64,000 bases of DNA from Saprospiraceae bacterium (GCA_020627705.1 JAHDGJ010000015.1:311-64310); one strand, 5' to 3'. Shown: positions 17,558-27,021, counted from the first letter of the stretch. Numbers and translations: made by a program. The notes: generated from the letters alone by a model not told the origin.

Positions 17558-18168
17558 CTTCGATTTTTCAACTTTGTACTTCTATCAGAGCCCGAACTTT
17601 GAGTATTCTTACCTAAAGCAGAGGAGATTGCTTGCGAATTCATTTTAGAGGAAAACTTGTTTTTTATTTCGAATCGAGTGAACTCTGCATTCGACTCAAA
17701 ACCATATCCAAAACTTGTATCTCCTTTTTCGGGCTGAGTAATCATTACAAATTTATTGGTGTAAAGATATTGTTCGTTCTCGTCCCAAATTAATTCTGAA
17801 GTCTCAAGTTTTTCTTTTTTTGCATTCCACAAAACCACCGAATCCCTTACTACAATTTCGCTTGTAGCTTGTCTGCGCACGGCATACTTTGAATCCAACC
17901 ATGCGGTCACTGTTTTGCCTGGGCCAAAAAATTCTGCACTTAACCCTTTATCAAATTCCTCTGTGGCAATCGCCTTATCAATGTGCCGCTTAAGTTGGGG
18001 CGCTGTAATTCTCATTTTTACTTGGGCAGAATCACTATATATTAACTCGATATCTTCTGCAAGTTCTGATTTGATTTCTTCTTTATCTAATAAGGCATTA
18101 ACCTCTTCAATGTTATTCGAACATGAGATCTGCAATGCGATAAAAAATATAATAACTACGAATCTCAA
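17554..18168 (-). CDS. lptC: LPS export protein LptC
   Basis: A 204-residue LptC homologue. A lipoprotein-like signal (IALQISCSNN) is followed by the family's beta-jellyroll pattern: ELIYSDSAQVKMRITAPQL, an F-x-GPGKTVTAWLDSKYA stretch, ATSEIVVRDSVVLWN and LETSELIWDENEQYLYTNKFV. LptC bridges the inner-membrane LptBFG transporter and LptA in lipopolysaccharide export. Typical Bacteroidota forms are about this length and anchored as lipoproteins. It starts 2 bp after the CHU_C protein gene and overlaps the HlyC/CorC gene by 4 bp. The basic, Ser/Lys-rich tail past residue 180 is outside the domain. Confidence 0.88.
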   Translation of the reverse strand: MRFVVIIFFIALQISCSNNIEEVNALLDKEEIKSELAEDIELIYSDSAQVKMRITAPQLKRHIDKAIATEEFDKGLSAEFFGPGKTVTAWLDSKYAVRRQATSEIVVRDSVVLWNAKKEKLETSELIWDENEQYLYTNKFVMITQPEKGDTSFGYGFESNAEFTRFEIKNKFSSKMNSQAISSALGKNTQSSGSDRSTKLKNRR

Positions 18169-18170
18169 AC

Positions 18171-20285
18171 CTATCCTTTAACTAACGTAACTGTTCCTGC
18201 AAACTCAAAGACTTCACTATCACAAAATTCTATTTTTGCATACCACGCAAATACCTGAGAATACAAATCATTGGTTACCTTAAAATTACCATTCCACCCT
18301 ACTGAGGGGTCATTTAATGGAATGTCTTCAGTAAAAAACACTTGTTCACCCCAGCGATCATAAATGTAAAACTCTCTGATAATTTTAGCAGCTGGTCCTC
18401 CATACAAAGTAAACATGTCATTGCGACTATCTCCATTGGGTGTAAAAATATTAGGGCCATAAATTGGATAGTCTTCTTCAACAAATATGGTGACCTCATC
18501 TGACGCAGAACAACCCACATCATCTACTACAGTTAATACATAGGTCGTTTGACCAGGAGCCACCGCAATAGGATCAAGACAGTCCAAACAACTCAAAGAG
18601 TTGTTATCCATGGTATCTTGGGCAGTCCAAATAATTTGATCATTGACATCTTCAGGCGTATACGATCCATTGAGCTGGGAATCAAAACACAATTCAATGG
18701 ATTGATCTGGACCTGCATCTACTATAATGGGAGGAGGCGAGGTAATTACCACATCAATCGAATCGGTACATCCTTTAATGTCTTGAACATTTACTTGATA
18801 TGTACCTGCTGCAAGATTTCCAAAAAATGGGTTGAGATTAAATGAACTTCCATCCAAACTATACTGATATTCTGGATTACCGTCAAAACCAGCAACTTCA
18901 ATAGAACCGTCATTTACAGTCGCGCATACGAGATCTACTTGATCAACCACATCTACTCCAATGTCCTGCAAATCATCACAACAAGGTTCGGCAAAAAGTT
19001 CTAAAATCTCCGTAGAACGACAACCTTGATCTGTCTCAACTGTAAGAGAAATAAATTTTTTACCAAAACTTTCATAAGTTACTTGATGAGGCATGTTGCC
19101 TGAGGCAGTTTGAGGAATTGCTCTTTCTCCAAAATTCCAGTCCCAACTTGTAATGTTACCTATCGCAGGATCAATGAAACTAGCATCGGTAACTGTAAAA
19201 AAAGTATCACATCGCAAACCCACTAATGGGTCAATGACAAACTCCAATTCAGGGCCTTGAAAGGTGGCTGAGCCACCAAATTCGATTTCGAAGCCTACCC
19301 CACTAGGAGTAAAATTATTTACCCCCAAAATATAGGATCTTCCAGCAATTAGATTTACCTCCGAAACAAACCCATCTTCCAAATTCTGCGTGCAATTGGG
19401 ATCTTCCCCTAGTCCTGTCGCGGCGGTACTAAGTCCTGTAAGGTCTCCACAATAATCCGTGCTACCATCATTGTTGCTCGGACTATTAAAAGCACACCTT
19501 AAAGGCACTTTATTCGTACAATCATCCAAGCCATTGGGCAATTCGTATAACGCCCAGTCAATATCATCGTCTGGGATAATTGGCGTTAAAACAAAGGTGA
19601 AATTACCCGAGGTTTCACAGGTCCATTTAAACCAAGTCGATTCTGATTCTTGAAAGGAGCCATTACAATCCGGAAGTGATCCGAATTCGTTTACATCATT
19701 TCCACCGCCTGAAACGGAGGCAACAACAAAAGGATCTTTATTACATAATACCGAAGCCGTGGGACAATCTTGCCCAGGTTCTACAGGGGGATTGAAATTT
19801 AAAATACATAAAGTAAAAGTTCCTTGAAAATTCCCTCTTCCATCTACCCGTATCAAATACGATTGCCCGATAGTCAAATCTTTTCTAATTGCACTTACTG
19901 CTCCATCATTCACATCATCCGACTCGCAAGCCAATTGTGGAAATGTATTGCACCCATCATCTTCATACAATGCTACTTGTGGTTGAATTAATGATCCCCC
20001 AATCATATTGCCATTTGCAAAACCAGATACCGTAATACTTGCCGCTACCGCTTCGGCCGTAAATCGAAACCAAACGTCATTGTTAGAACCATTCCAACAG
20101 GGCGGAGTTCCGACTATTGGATTTCCAGGTCCTGCGTTGGTATTACCAAATTCTCCTGAGCTAGAACAATAATCCGTGGGATCTGTAATTTCTATTGCTG
20201 TATTACAAGAAGCATTTGTAGGTTGCGCCCACAAATACGAATTAGAAAACAAAAAAAGCAAAACGAATGTGATATTTAGCTTCAT
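18171..20285 (-). CDS. Secreted PKD/SprB-repeat protein with CHU_C (T9SS type B) C-terminus
   Basis: A 704-residue exported protein. The ATG at 20285 gives a clean signal peptide (MKLNITFVLL, ending YLWAQ); an earlier frame start adds 19 non-signal residues. Two jelly-roll-like segments follow (NDVWFRFTAEA, ESTWFKWTCET), then a PKD-type domain (DASFIDPAIGNITSWDWNFGE), an SprB-type repeat (YQYSLDGSSF, GTYQVNVQDIKGC) and a final CHU_C domain (IYGPNIFTPNGDSRNDMF, FYIYDRWGEQVF, GWNGNF). CHU_C domains direct secretion by T9SS, often with proteins that stay on the surface. It is 2 bp upstream of lptC, an unusual partner. Confidence 0.9.
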   Translation of the reverse strand: MKLNITFVLLFLFSNSYLWAQPTNASCNTAIEITDPTDYCSSSGEFGNTNAGPGNPIVGTPPCWNGSNNDVWFRFTAEAVAASITVSGFANGNMIGGSLIQPQVALYEDDGCNTFPQLACESDDVNDGAVSAIRKDLTIGQSYLIRVDGRGNFQGTFTLCILNFNPPVEPGQDCPTASVLCNKDPFVVASVSGGGNDVNEFGSLPDCNGSFQESESTWFKWTCETSGNFTFVLTPIIPDDDIDWALYELPNGLDDCTNKVPLRCAFNSPSNNDGSTDYCGDLTGLSTAATGLGEDPNCTQNLEDGFVSEVNLIAGRSYILGVNNFTPSGVGFEIEFGGSATFQGPELEFVIDPLVGLRCDTFFTVTDASFIDPAIGNITSWDWNFGERAIPQTASGNMPHQVTYESFGKKFISLTVETDQGCRSTEILELFAEPCCDDLQDIGVDVVDQVDLVCATVNDGSIEVAGFDGNPEYQYSLDGSSFNLNPFFGNLAAGTYQVNVQDIKGCTDSIDVVITSPPPIIVDAGPDQSIELCFDSQLNGSYTPEDVNDQIIWTAQDTMDNNSLSCLDCLDPIAVAPGQTTYVLTVVDDVGCSASDEVTIFVEEDYPIYGPNIFTPNGDSRNDMFTLYGGPAAKIIREFYIYDRWGEQVFFTEDIPLNDPSVGWNGNFKVTNDLYSQVFAWYAKIEFCDSEVFEFAGTVTLVKG

Positions 20286-20398
20286 ATACACGTATTGTCT
20301 TTGTATAACGAAAATACTTAGATTTAAATTGAAGTATTTCAAATTAAATATAGTTTAATGCCAAATGTTCAAAAGAGTAAATAATTAGCTATGATTCA

Positions 20399-20406
20399 TA
20401 TTTTTG
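20399..20406 (+). promoter_or_regulatory. Possible Bacteroidota -7 box for purS-rsmI
   Basis: TATTTTTG matches the TAnnTTTG consensus and lies 18 bp before the purS ATG, which would give a very short leader. No good -33 TTG is seen at the usual distance, so support is partial. Confidence 0.35.
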
Positions 20407-20424
20407 CGCATACAAATAACTAAA

Positions 20425-20679
20425 ATGAAATTCAAAGCATATATCAAAGTCATGCCACACAAAGAGCTGTTAGATCCACAAGGTAAAACTGTGGCCAATA
20501 ACATGAAGAATATCGATATTTCTAATGTTGAAGATGTTCGAATTGGCAAGCATATAGAAATGACTTTGGAATCTTCTACAGCAGAAGAAGCAAATACAAC
20601 GGTCAAAAATGCATGTGAAAAGCTCTTGGCCAACATGATTATGGAAACCTTTGAGTTTAGACTCGAAGAGATACATTAA
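20425..20679 (+). CDS. purS: Phosphoribosylformylglycinamidine synthase subunit PurS
   Basis: An 84-residue protein with the PurS pattern: KAYIKVMPHKELLDPQGKTV, a middle VEDVRIGKHIEMTLES, and NACEKLLANMIMETFEF at the end. PurS joins PurL and PurQ in the fourth step of purine synthesis. ATG 20425 is chosen over an upstream TTG because it begins exactly at the first beta-strand of the family. A TAnnTTTG box (20399-20406) lies just upstream. It is 2 bp from rsmI, an unusual but tight pairing. Confidence 0.9.
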   Translation: MKFKAYIKVMPHKELLDPQGKTVANNMKNIDISNVEDVRIGKHIEMTLESSTAEEANTTVKNACEKLLANMIMETFEFRLEEIH

Positions 20680-20681
20680 AC

Positions 20682-21350
20682 ATGCTTTATCTCGTACCAA
20701 CTCCAATTGGTAATCTCAAAGATATGAGTTTCCGAGCCTTGGAAATTCTAAGAGAAGTAGATATCATTCTATGTGAGGATACAAGAGTAAGCTCAAAATT
20801 GTTAAAGCATTATGATATTTCGGCTCCTCTAATCGCTTATCACGCTCATAACGAACACCAACAAACGGAAAAATGGATCAATGAGCTAAAAAACGGAAAA
20901 TCTATTGCTCAAATATCTGATGCAGGCACTCCTGGGATTTCTGACCCTGGTTTTCTCTTAGTTCGAGCTTGCCACGAACACGAGCTACCGATGACTTGCC
21001 TACCCGGTGCTTCAGCAGTTTTGCCTGCCTTGGTAGTGAGTGGTCTTCCAAGCAATAGGTTTCATTTTGAAGGATTTCTTCCCCAAAAAAAAGGCAGACA
21101 AACCAGATGGAAATATCTTGCTCAATTGCCGCATACGTTCGTCCTCTTCGAATCGCCTTTTAGAGTAGTCAAATGCCTGAAAGAAGCAGCTGAACACTTA
21201 GGTAGTGATCGAAAAGTAGCCCTATGCAGGGAAATCTCTAAACTTCACGAAGAAGTGTTTACTTCAAATATTGAGGAGGCTATTAGTGACTTTGAATCCA
21301 GAACAAAAATTAAAGGCGAGTTTGTACTAGTCTTCGAAGGCCTTAGCTAA
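20682..21350 (+). CDS. rsmI: 16S rRNA (cytidine-1402-2'-O)-methyltransferase RsmI
   Basis: A 222-residue tetrapyrrole-methylase-fold enzyme: N-terminal LYLVPTPIGNLKDMSFRALEIL, then CEDTRVSSKLLKHYDI, the SDAGTPGISDPG S-adenosylmethionine loop, and FEGFLPQKKGRQ. This is the RsmI pattern, which methylates C1402 in the ribosomal decoding centre with RsmH. It is somewhat shorter than proteobacterial RsmI (about 280) and lacks the C-terminal extension, as usual in this phylum. It follows purS by 2 bp and is 2 bp from the next gene. Confidence 0.95.
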   Translation: MLYLVPTPIGNLKDMSFRALEILREVDIILCEDTRVSSKLLKHYDISAPLIAYHAHNEHQQTEKWINELKNGKSIAQISDAGTPGISDPGFLLVRACHEHELPMTCLPGASAVLPALVVSGLPSNRFHFEGFLPQKKGRQTRWKYLAQLPHTFVLFESPFRVVKCLKEAAEHLGSDRKVALCREISKLHEEVFTSNIEEAISDFESRTKIKGEFVLVFEGLS

Positions 21351-21352
21351 AG

Positions 21353-21988
21353 ATGAAGAAACGGTATTCCAAATATTTGGTTTCTACTACTTTTTCTTTC
21401 CTCCTTTGTTTTATTTCGTCCTCTTCCAAACAAAACACTTCGTCTAGCATTTGGGATTCTTGTGAAGTTGTACAACTACAAGATATCCATGCAAGCCTAT
21501 TACTTCCTAGAAAATTTAAAAAAACCAGTAAATATAAACTGCGCCAAGACCTTCCTTTGTTAAATTCTGATCAAGAGTTGAGTGAGAAGATTTTGCTGTT
21601 TTTGGAAGCTTTCGAATTTAATGATTCATCGATTGACGTATTTTATGAAAACGGCAAAGAACTGAATCTAGTGACACTTATTAACAACCAACGAATGGCA
21701 TTCGATAGTCACATAGGAAATCAACTAAAAGCTGTTTTAAATGCTTATTATCAAGAAATTGCCCAAGACAGCAAGGTCTCTATCCAACCTATGGACAACT
21801 ACATTAAACATACGGACAAGCTTCAAATGATGAAATTCAAACACAAGATTGAATTAATACAAGAAGAATCCACTAGTTATTACCAAAGTATTTTTTTCAT
21901 CAACACCCCAATACAGCTTTTTGTAGTAAAGCAAATTTCTTTAGAAGAATCAGATATCGAAAACTACCTATGGTCTTTAAAAGACTAA
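21353..21988 (+). CDS. Exported protein of unknown function
   Basis: A 211-residue protein that I do not recognise. It starts with a basic segment and a hydrophobic stretch (YLVSTTFSFLLCFISS), which is a likely signal peptide with a possible lipobox near the Ser run. The rest is mixed alpha/beta with no Cys after the signal and no clear motif. It begins 2 bp after rsmI, so it is cotranscribed, and ends 3 bp before the stop of lpdA on the other strand. Confidence 0.75.
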   Translation: MKKRYSKYLVSTTFSFLLCFISSSSKQNTSSSIWDSCEVVQLQDIHASLLLPRKFKKTSKYKLRQDLPLLNSDQELSEKILLFLEAFEFNDSSIDVFYENGKELNLVTLINNQRMAFDSHIGNQLKAVLNAYYQEIAQDSKVSIQPMDNYIKHTDKLQMMKFKHKIELIQEESTSYYQSIFFINTPIQLFVVKQISLEESDIENYLWSLKD

Positions 21989-21991
21989 CTC

Positions 21992-23389
21992 TTAAATATG
22001 AATAGGTCGATTTTCGGTTGCGGCCATCGCGGCTTCCTTTACAGCCTCCGTATACGTTGGATGCGGATGACAAATTCTAGCCATGTCTTCAGCAGAAGCT
22101 CGAAATTCCATAAGTGAAACAGCCTCCATAATCACATCTGCTACTCTTGCGCCAATCATATGTACACCTAATAATTCATCCGTCTTTTTGTCAGCCAAAA
22201 CCTTTACAAAACCTTGTGTATCCATGCTTGCTCTAGCACGACCTAAAGCCTTGAAAGGAAATTTTCCAACCTTGTATTCAACACCAGCCTCTTTTAGCTC
22301 AGCCTCTGTTTTACCTACAGCAGCTACCTCTGGCCAAGTGTAAACAACGCCTGGAATGAGATTATAATCAATGTGCGGCTTTTGACCATTTAAATATTCA
22401 GCAACAAAGACACCTTCGTCTTCCGCTTTATGTGCGAGCATCGCTCCGGCAACTACATCACCAATGGCAAATATGCCAGGTTCGGCAGTTTCCAAATGAT
22501 GATCTGTTTTTATTCGTCCACGATCGTCTAGTTCTACTTTGGTGTTTTCAAGCCCTAAATTGTGCGTATATGGACGACGTCCTATCGCAATCAAACAATA
22601 ATCAGCCTTAATTTCAAAAGTTTCTTCGGAGTCTCTTTTTTGTACACCTACTGTTACAGAAGTTTTTGTTCCCTTAACACTAGTTACTTTGTGTTTTAAA
22701 TGAAATTTGACACCTAATTTCTTCATGGATTTTTGCAGTTCCTTTGCAAGATCTTTATCCATCGTTCCGAGCAGCTTATCCTGAAATTCCACCACTTCTA
22801 CTTCAGTACCCAATCGAGCAAAAACAGACCCCAATTCGAGCCCTATAACACCACCACCAATAACCACCATCTTTTTGGGCAACTTATCGATAAGCAATGC
22901 TTCGGTGGAGGTTATCACTCGATTTTTATCATAATTGAAAGCTTCAGGAGTTATAGGCTTAGAACCTGTGGCAATAATGATTTTATTAGCACTTATTTTT
23001 TGCTCCTGTTTTCCTCTAACCAATACTGTTTTAGCATCTACGAATGATCCATGTCCTTCAAAAACTTCAATTTTGTTTTTCTTCATTAAATAATCCACCC
23101 CGGCACAAGTTTGTTTTACCACTTCCGCTTTTCTTTGTATCATTTGTTTTAAGTCTAGCTTTAAAGAACTTAAACCAATACCATGCTCGGTAAAATGATG
23201 TTTTGCATTGTAGTAATGTTCTGAAGAATCCAATAATGCTTTGGAAGGAATACATCCTACATTTAAGCATGTCCCACCAAGGGTTGAATATTTCTCAACA
23301 ATAGCTGTTTTCATCCCTAGTTGGGAAGCACGAATTGCGGCAACGTAACCACCAGGTCCGGAACCAATTACGATCATGTCAAATTTCAT
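21992..23389 (-). CDS. lpdA: Dihydrolipoyl dehydrogenase
   Basis: A 465-residue E3 flavoprotein: FAD-binding GSGPGGYVAAIRA, the redox disulfide GGTCLNVGCIPSK, NAD-binding GGGVIGLELGSVFARLG, a second FAD motif FAIGDV, and the C-terminal His-Glu pair in ICHPHPTYTEAV. It reoxidises lipoamide in the pyruvate/2-oxoglutarate dehydrogenase and glycine cleavage complexes. Length is standard. It overlaps the ricT stop by 4 bp, so it is translated with holB-ricT rather than with an E1/E2 operon. Confidence 0.97.
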   Translation of the reverse strand: MKFDMIVIGSGPGGYVAAIRASQLGMKTAIVEKYSTLGGTCLNVGCIPSKALLDSSEHYYNAKHHFTEHGIGLSSLKLDLKQMIQRKAEVVKQTCAGVDYLMKKNKIEVFEGHGSFVDAKTVLVRGKQEQKISANKIIIATGSKPITPEAFNYDKNRVITSTEALLIDKLPKKMVVIGGGVIGLELGSVFARLGTEVEVVEFQDKLLGTMDKDLAKELQKSMKKLGVKFHLKHKVTSVKGTKTSVTVGVQKRDSEETFEIKADYCLIAIGRRPYTHNLGLENTKVELDDRGRIKTDHHLETAEPGIFAIGDVVAGAMLAHKAEDEGVFVAEYLNGQKPHIDYNLIPGVVYTWPEVAAVGKTEAELKEAGVEYKVGKFPFKALGRARASMDTQGFVKVLADKKTDELLGVHMIGARVADVIMEAVSLMEFRASAEDMARICHPHPTYTEAVKEAAMAATENRPIHI

Positions 23390-24681
23390 TGATCAGTTTT
23401 CTTTTTATTTCTATTTTGATTATTGCGTTTCTTCGGAGGTCTATTTGACTTCTTATTCGAAGATCCTTTCACTTCTTTCGCTTCTTTATCCTTTGGTCTC
23501 TGTTGTCGATTCCTGTTTCCACCTTTTCCTTTTCGATTGGAGTTTGGCCCTTGTCGTCCTCCTCTAGATTTCTTAGCTCTTCGTTTTTTAACTTGAGGAA
23601 GTTCTATAACATCGGTCATCTCATTAGCAGCAAAGGTTACCTCTTCTACTAAATCTTCATACATTTCTTTTGCCTTTAAATCTTCAGGCTTTTCCTTATT
23701 GGCATTTGCTTTAAGGATTTCTTTTACTCTGGCTACAGACAATGCAACGATAGGAGCTCTTCCTCTCTCCAAGATATACGCATAGAACATAAGTCCTTTG
23801 AAAATATCAATCTTAATAAGCTGGGCTTTGCCAACTTCTGTATGAAGATAATCCGCCTTTTTGGGAAAGTTTTCGAGTGCATCCATATAGGTATCCAACT
23901 CAAAATTTAGACAACACTTGAGCCTTCCACACTGTCCAGACAATTTGGTTTGGTTTATAGAAATGTTTTGATATCTCGCAGCAGCCGTTGAAACTGTTTG
24001 AAAATCAGATAACCAGGTAGAACAACACAATTCTCTTCCACAAGCCCCAATGCCACCGATGAGCGCAGATTCCTGTCTCGCTCCTATTTGTTTCATTTCC
24101 ACCTTCACTCTAAACTCCTTGGCATAGTTACGTACCAACTCTCGAAAATCTATTCGACCATTGGCTGTATAGAAAAAGGTAGCTTTTCTTTTATCCGCCC
24201 TATAAATGACATCACCTAGCTTAAGATCTACATTTAGGGTTCGAGCAATGGCTCTTCCTCTAATCATAGTATTTCGTTCTAGGCTTCTTGCTTCATTTAA
24301 TTTTTCCACATCTCTGTGATTGGCATGCCTTACTATCTTTTCGTTGACAGCCGAAGGATCTGTTCTTTTCTTTTTCATTTGGGCACGAACCAATTCACCA
24401 GAAAGAGATATTCGTCCCAAATCATACCCACCCTGTGCTTCAACTATGACCAGATCCCCAGTGATAAAATTGTTTGGTTGGTCATTTTTATAAAACGACT
24501 TATAAGATCCTTTTTTGAAGCTAACTTCTACATATTGAAAGGGAGAAGGATCATACAAATCCAAATCAGACAGCCAATCATATGTATTTCTTTTATTACA
24601 CGTACCAGAAGTACAATGTCCTTTATTTCCGCACCCTTGAGGCACTCCATTTTTCGTCGTACTACAACTACCACAACCCAT
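23386..24681 (-). CDS. ricT: PSP1-domain protein RicT
   Basis: A 431-residue RicT/YaaT-type protein. The PSP1 domain lies in the middle, with GIGACGRELCCSTWL and GQCGRLKCCLNFE, the Cys residues that hold the iron-sulfur centre of the Ric complex in Bacillus. An extra Cys-rich N-terminus (five Cys in the first 28 residues, C3 to C28) and a long Lys/Arg/Asn-rich tail from about residue 365 are added; both are common in this phylum. In Bacillus, RicT with RicA and RicF affects RNA processing. It starts 10 bp after holB and overlaps lpdA. Confidence 0.9.
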   Translation of the reverse strand: MGCGSCSTTKNGVPQGCGNKGHCTSGTCNKRNTYDWLSDLDLYDPSPFQYVEVSFKKGSYKSFYKNDQPNNFITGDLVIVEAQGGYDLGRISLSGELVRAQMKKKRTDPSAVNEKIVRHANHRDVEKLNEARSLERNTMIRGRAIARTLNVDLKLGDVIYRADKRKATFFYTANGRIDFRELVRNYAKEFRVKVEMKQIGARQESALIGGIGACGRELCCSTWLSDFQTVSTAAARYQNISINQTKLSGQCGRLKCCLNFELDTYMDALENFPKKADYLHTEVGKAQLIKIDIFKGLMFYAYILERGRAPIVALSVARVKEILKANANKEKPEDLKAKEMYEDLVEEVTFAANEMTDVIELPQVKKRRAKKSRGGRQGPNSNRKGKGGNRNRQQRPKDKEAKEVKGSSNKKSNRPPKKRNNQNRNKKKTDQ

Positions 24682-24691
24682 TCTAAGTATA

Positions 24692-25816
24692 TTATGACAA
24701 AACCGAACTCAGCCTTAAAACCTCTCCAACCTCAATACTCGTGCGCATCAGCTCGATTTTGGGATTTACATTTCTGTTTAAATTGTAATACAAAGTATTA
24801 CATATTTGGGATAATTTATCCAATTTATTAACATCAATAATTTTCTTCATATTTGAAGCCACCTTGATTTCTTCGCTGGACAATCTAATCCTATGAGAAT
24901 TTCCAAGCAAAAAAAGATGGTATTCTCTCAAAAACTTCAGGATGTAATCAATAAAATTTAACTGATCGGAAGACGAAATATTACAAAAATCATCTATCCA
25001 TTTGATCAGGGCTTTGGGATTTTTTTCTAAGGTATAGCTTAACCTAAACCAATTGAGCATCATCTCAGAGTAGTTGGTAGAGGCCTGTTTTGTTAGAAGG
25101 CTTTCTAATACTATTTTATCACCTTGGGCAAGAAAAAGCAATTCTGTCATTGCAGCATCGGAAATATCGAGATTCAAGTCATTTTTTAATCGCTCATCGG
25201 TCATAGGGTAAACCTGAATCAATTGACATCTTGACAAAATTGTATTCAGAATCTGCTCAACATTCTGTGTAACTAGAATGAGGAAGGTTTGTTTTGGCGG
25301 CTCTTCTATCAATTTAAGCAACCTGTTGCCCTCCTTTGCTAGAAACTCTGCCAAAAAAATGATTTGAACCTTACTGCCACCTTCAAAAGATTTTAATCCA
25401 AGTTTTTGGATTATTTCGTTACATTCTAAGGTGTTGATGTTGATAGAACGACTCGAAGACTTCATCCTACTGTTCCAATCGCTTTGAGAAAAGTACGGAG
25501 TATCATTTAACTGATTTCTCCATTCTACAAGAAAATCTTTGCTTGTTGTATCTGCTCTTTTTTTATCCCCTTTTTTTACCACAGGAAAAGCAAAGTGAAG
25601 GTCTGGATGAATATACTTTTGAGATCTGTGACAAGAATCACATGTACCACAAGCTCCCTTTTGAGATGGATTTTGACACAAAATGAGTTGTGAAAGATTT
25701 AATGCCAATTCTAAGCTACCATAGCCAAGCTTACCTGAGATCAACATGGCATGAGGCAGCCGACCAGAAATAAATTTGGTTGATAAGTCCTGATATATAT
25801 CTTCTATGCTTTTCAA
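24692..25816 (-). CDS. holB: DNA polymerase III subunit delta-prime
   Basis: A 374-residue clamp-loader subunit. The N-terminal AAA+ part begins PHAMLISGKLGYGSLELAL, where the P-loop is degenerate as is normal for delta-prime. A zinc module CGTCDSCH follows, then QIIFLAEFLAKEGNRLLKLIEEPP (the sensor/Walker B region) and ILSRCQLI. The C-terminal collar domain is weakly conserved. First gene of the holB-ricT-lpdA run; divergent from queD, whose ATG is 75 bp away. Confidence 0.93.
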   Translation of the reverse strand: MKSIEDIYQDLSTKFISGRLPHAMLISGKLGYGSLELALNLSQLILCQNPSQKGACGTCDSCHRSQKYIHPDLHFAFPVVKKGDKKRADTTSKDFLVEWRNQLNDTPYFSQSDWNSRMKSSSRSININTLECNEIIQKLGLKSFEGGSKVQIIFLAEFLAKEGNRLLKLIEEPPKQTFLILVTQNVEQILNTILSRCQLIQVYPMTDERLKNDLNLDISDAAMTELLFLAQGDKIVLESLLTKQASTNYSEMMLNWFRLSYTLEKNPKALIKWIDDFCNISSSDQLNFIDYILKFLREYHLFLLGNSHRIRLSSEEIKVASNMKKIIDVNKLDKLSQICNTLYYNLNRNVNPKIELMRTSIEVGEVLRLSSVLS

Positions 25817-25891
25817 ATGATAACTTTGGACAAAGATAATAAGGGAGATCTTTGTGGTCGAACAGTTTTAACCAGATATTGTTTTAATTAT

Positions 25892-26302
25892 ATGAGAGTA
25901 TCAATAATTCGAAAAGCCCATTTTAATGCTTGTCATAGATTACATATAAACTCGTGGTCTGATGAAAAAAATAAAGAAGTATTTGGCTTGTGTAATAGCA
26001 CTAATTTTCATGGCCACAATTATGACCTTGAAGTCAAATTAACTGGCACCGTGGATCCAGTCACAGGTTACTTGATGGACCTAAAGGATCTTAAAGACAT
26101 TATTAAAGAAGAAATAGAAGATCGATTCGATCACAAAAACCTCAACATGGATACAGAGGAATTTAAAACCTTAAATCCGACAACTGAGAATTTTGCAAAA
26201 GTAATCTACGACTTACTTCGGGTTAGAATAGATGAAAAAATGGATATCAAAATCTATCTCTGGGAAACAGCTCGAAATGGTGTAGTTTACCCTGCAGATT
26301 AA
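25892..26302 (+). CDS. queD: 6-carboxytetrahydropterin synthase (QueD/PTPS family)
   Basis: A 136-residue enzyme with the family zinc ligands: His in FNACHRLH and the pair in NFHGHNY, plus the catalytic Cys in FGLCNSTN and the C-terminal LWETARNGV glutamate. It makes 6-carboxytetrahydropterin for queuosine. The ATG at 25892 (MRVSIIRKAHF) is chosen; the frame extends 25 codons further up but the added residues are not part of the fold and would overlap the holB start. It overlaps the stop of the convergent secreted-protein gene by 4 bp. Confidence 0.93.
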   Translation: MRVSIIRKAHFNACHRLHINSWSDEKNKEVFGLCNSTNFHGHNYDLEVKLTGTVDPVTGYLMDLKDLKDIIKEEIEDRFDHKNLNMDTEEFKTLNPTTENFAKVIYDLLRVRIDEKMDIKIYLWETARNGVVYPAD

Positions 26303-27003
26303 ATCTTAATTATTTTCTGAATATTGGTTTGATTCCCTAGTGCATCTATGGAACGAACCAAATAAATGCCGGGAAGAAGTTCAGAGACATCAATACTCGA
26401 CGAGATCTTATCCTCACTTTTAACCAATTGGCCTTTCAAATCAAAGAAGTTTATTTGACTCAAGCCATTTGCCTCTCTTACATTCAATACGCCATTTGTA
26501 GGATTGGGAAACAATGCATCTTGGTCTTCTACTTCAGTTTCATCTGTAGAGGACATACAAGCTGTGCCGGTTACTTCAAAAGGCAAGGTAAGGAGCACAT
26601 CTGTAGAGTCTAACGTATTGATCATTACAAACTCAAAGGTCCCAATGCCATCTTGCGCATATCCATTTACATCTATACCTACTTTAATACTAAAAATATT
26701 AATGCTTTGATTGGGAGCAAACAAATTCTCTCTATCCTCTGGGCAATCTTCTCTACCCCATCCATAACACAAATTGGCATCACAAATTTGTAACTGCCAT
26801 TGTGAAGGAACATCTATGCGGTTTACATACCAAAATGCCGTAACATCTTCTGCCAAGGTGTTAGTAACCGTAAAGGGCATTTCTACTTTATTATCAGGAC
26901 AGGCCACAAATTGTCCAGTGAGTTGATTCGGTACAGATTCCAATGTTTGCGCATGTATCGACAAACAACTCAAAAGAAAAACGAATAGACTTAGATTTTT
27001 CAT
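26299..27003 (-). CDS. Small T9SS-secreted protein (paralogue 1)
   Basis: A 234-residue secreted protein: signal peptide (ending LSIHAQ), a beta-sandwich domain of about 130 residues with four visible Cys, and a T9SS type A sorting domain (FPNPTNGVLNV, GIYLVRSI). The domain WQLQICDANLCYGWGREDCPED is clearly related to WELQICDAVTCYALGLEECPDD in the gene at 27077-27787, so this is a tandem paralogue. Function unknown. A terminator (27022-27057) separates the two. Confidence 0.88.
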   Translation of the reverse strand: MKNLSLFVFLLSCLSIHAQTLESVPNQLTGQFVACPDNKVEMPFTVTNTLAEDVTAFWYVNRIDVPSQWQLQICDANLCYGWGREDCPEDRENLFAPNQSINIFSIKVGIDVNGYAQDGIGTFEFVMINTLDSTDVLLTLPFEVTGTACMSSTDETEVEDQDALFPNPTNGVLNVREANGLSQINFFDLKGQLVKSEDKISSSIDVSELLPGIYLVRSIDALGNQTNIQKIIKI

Positions 27004-27021
27004 AACCAGATATTTTTAAAC

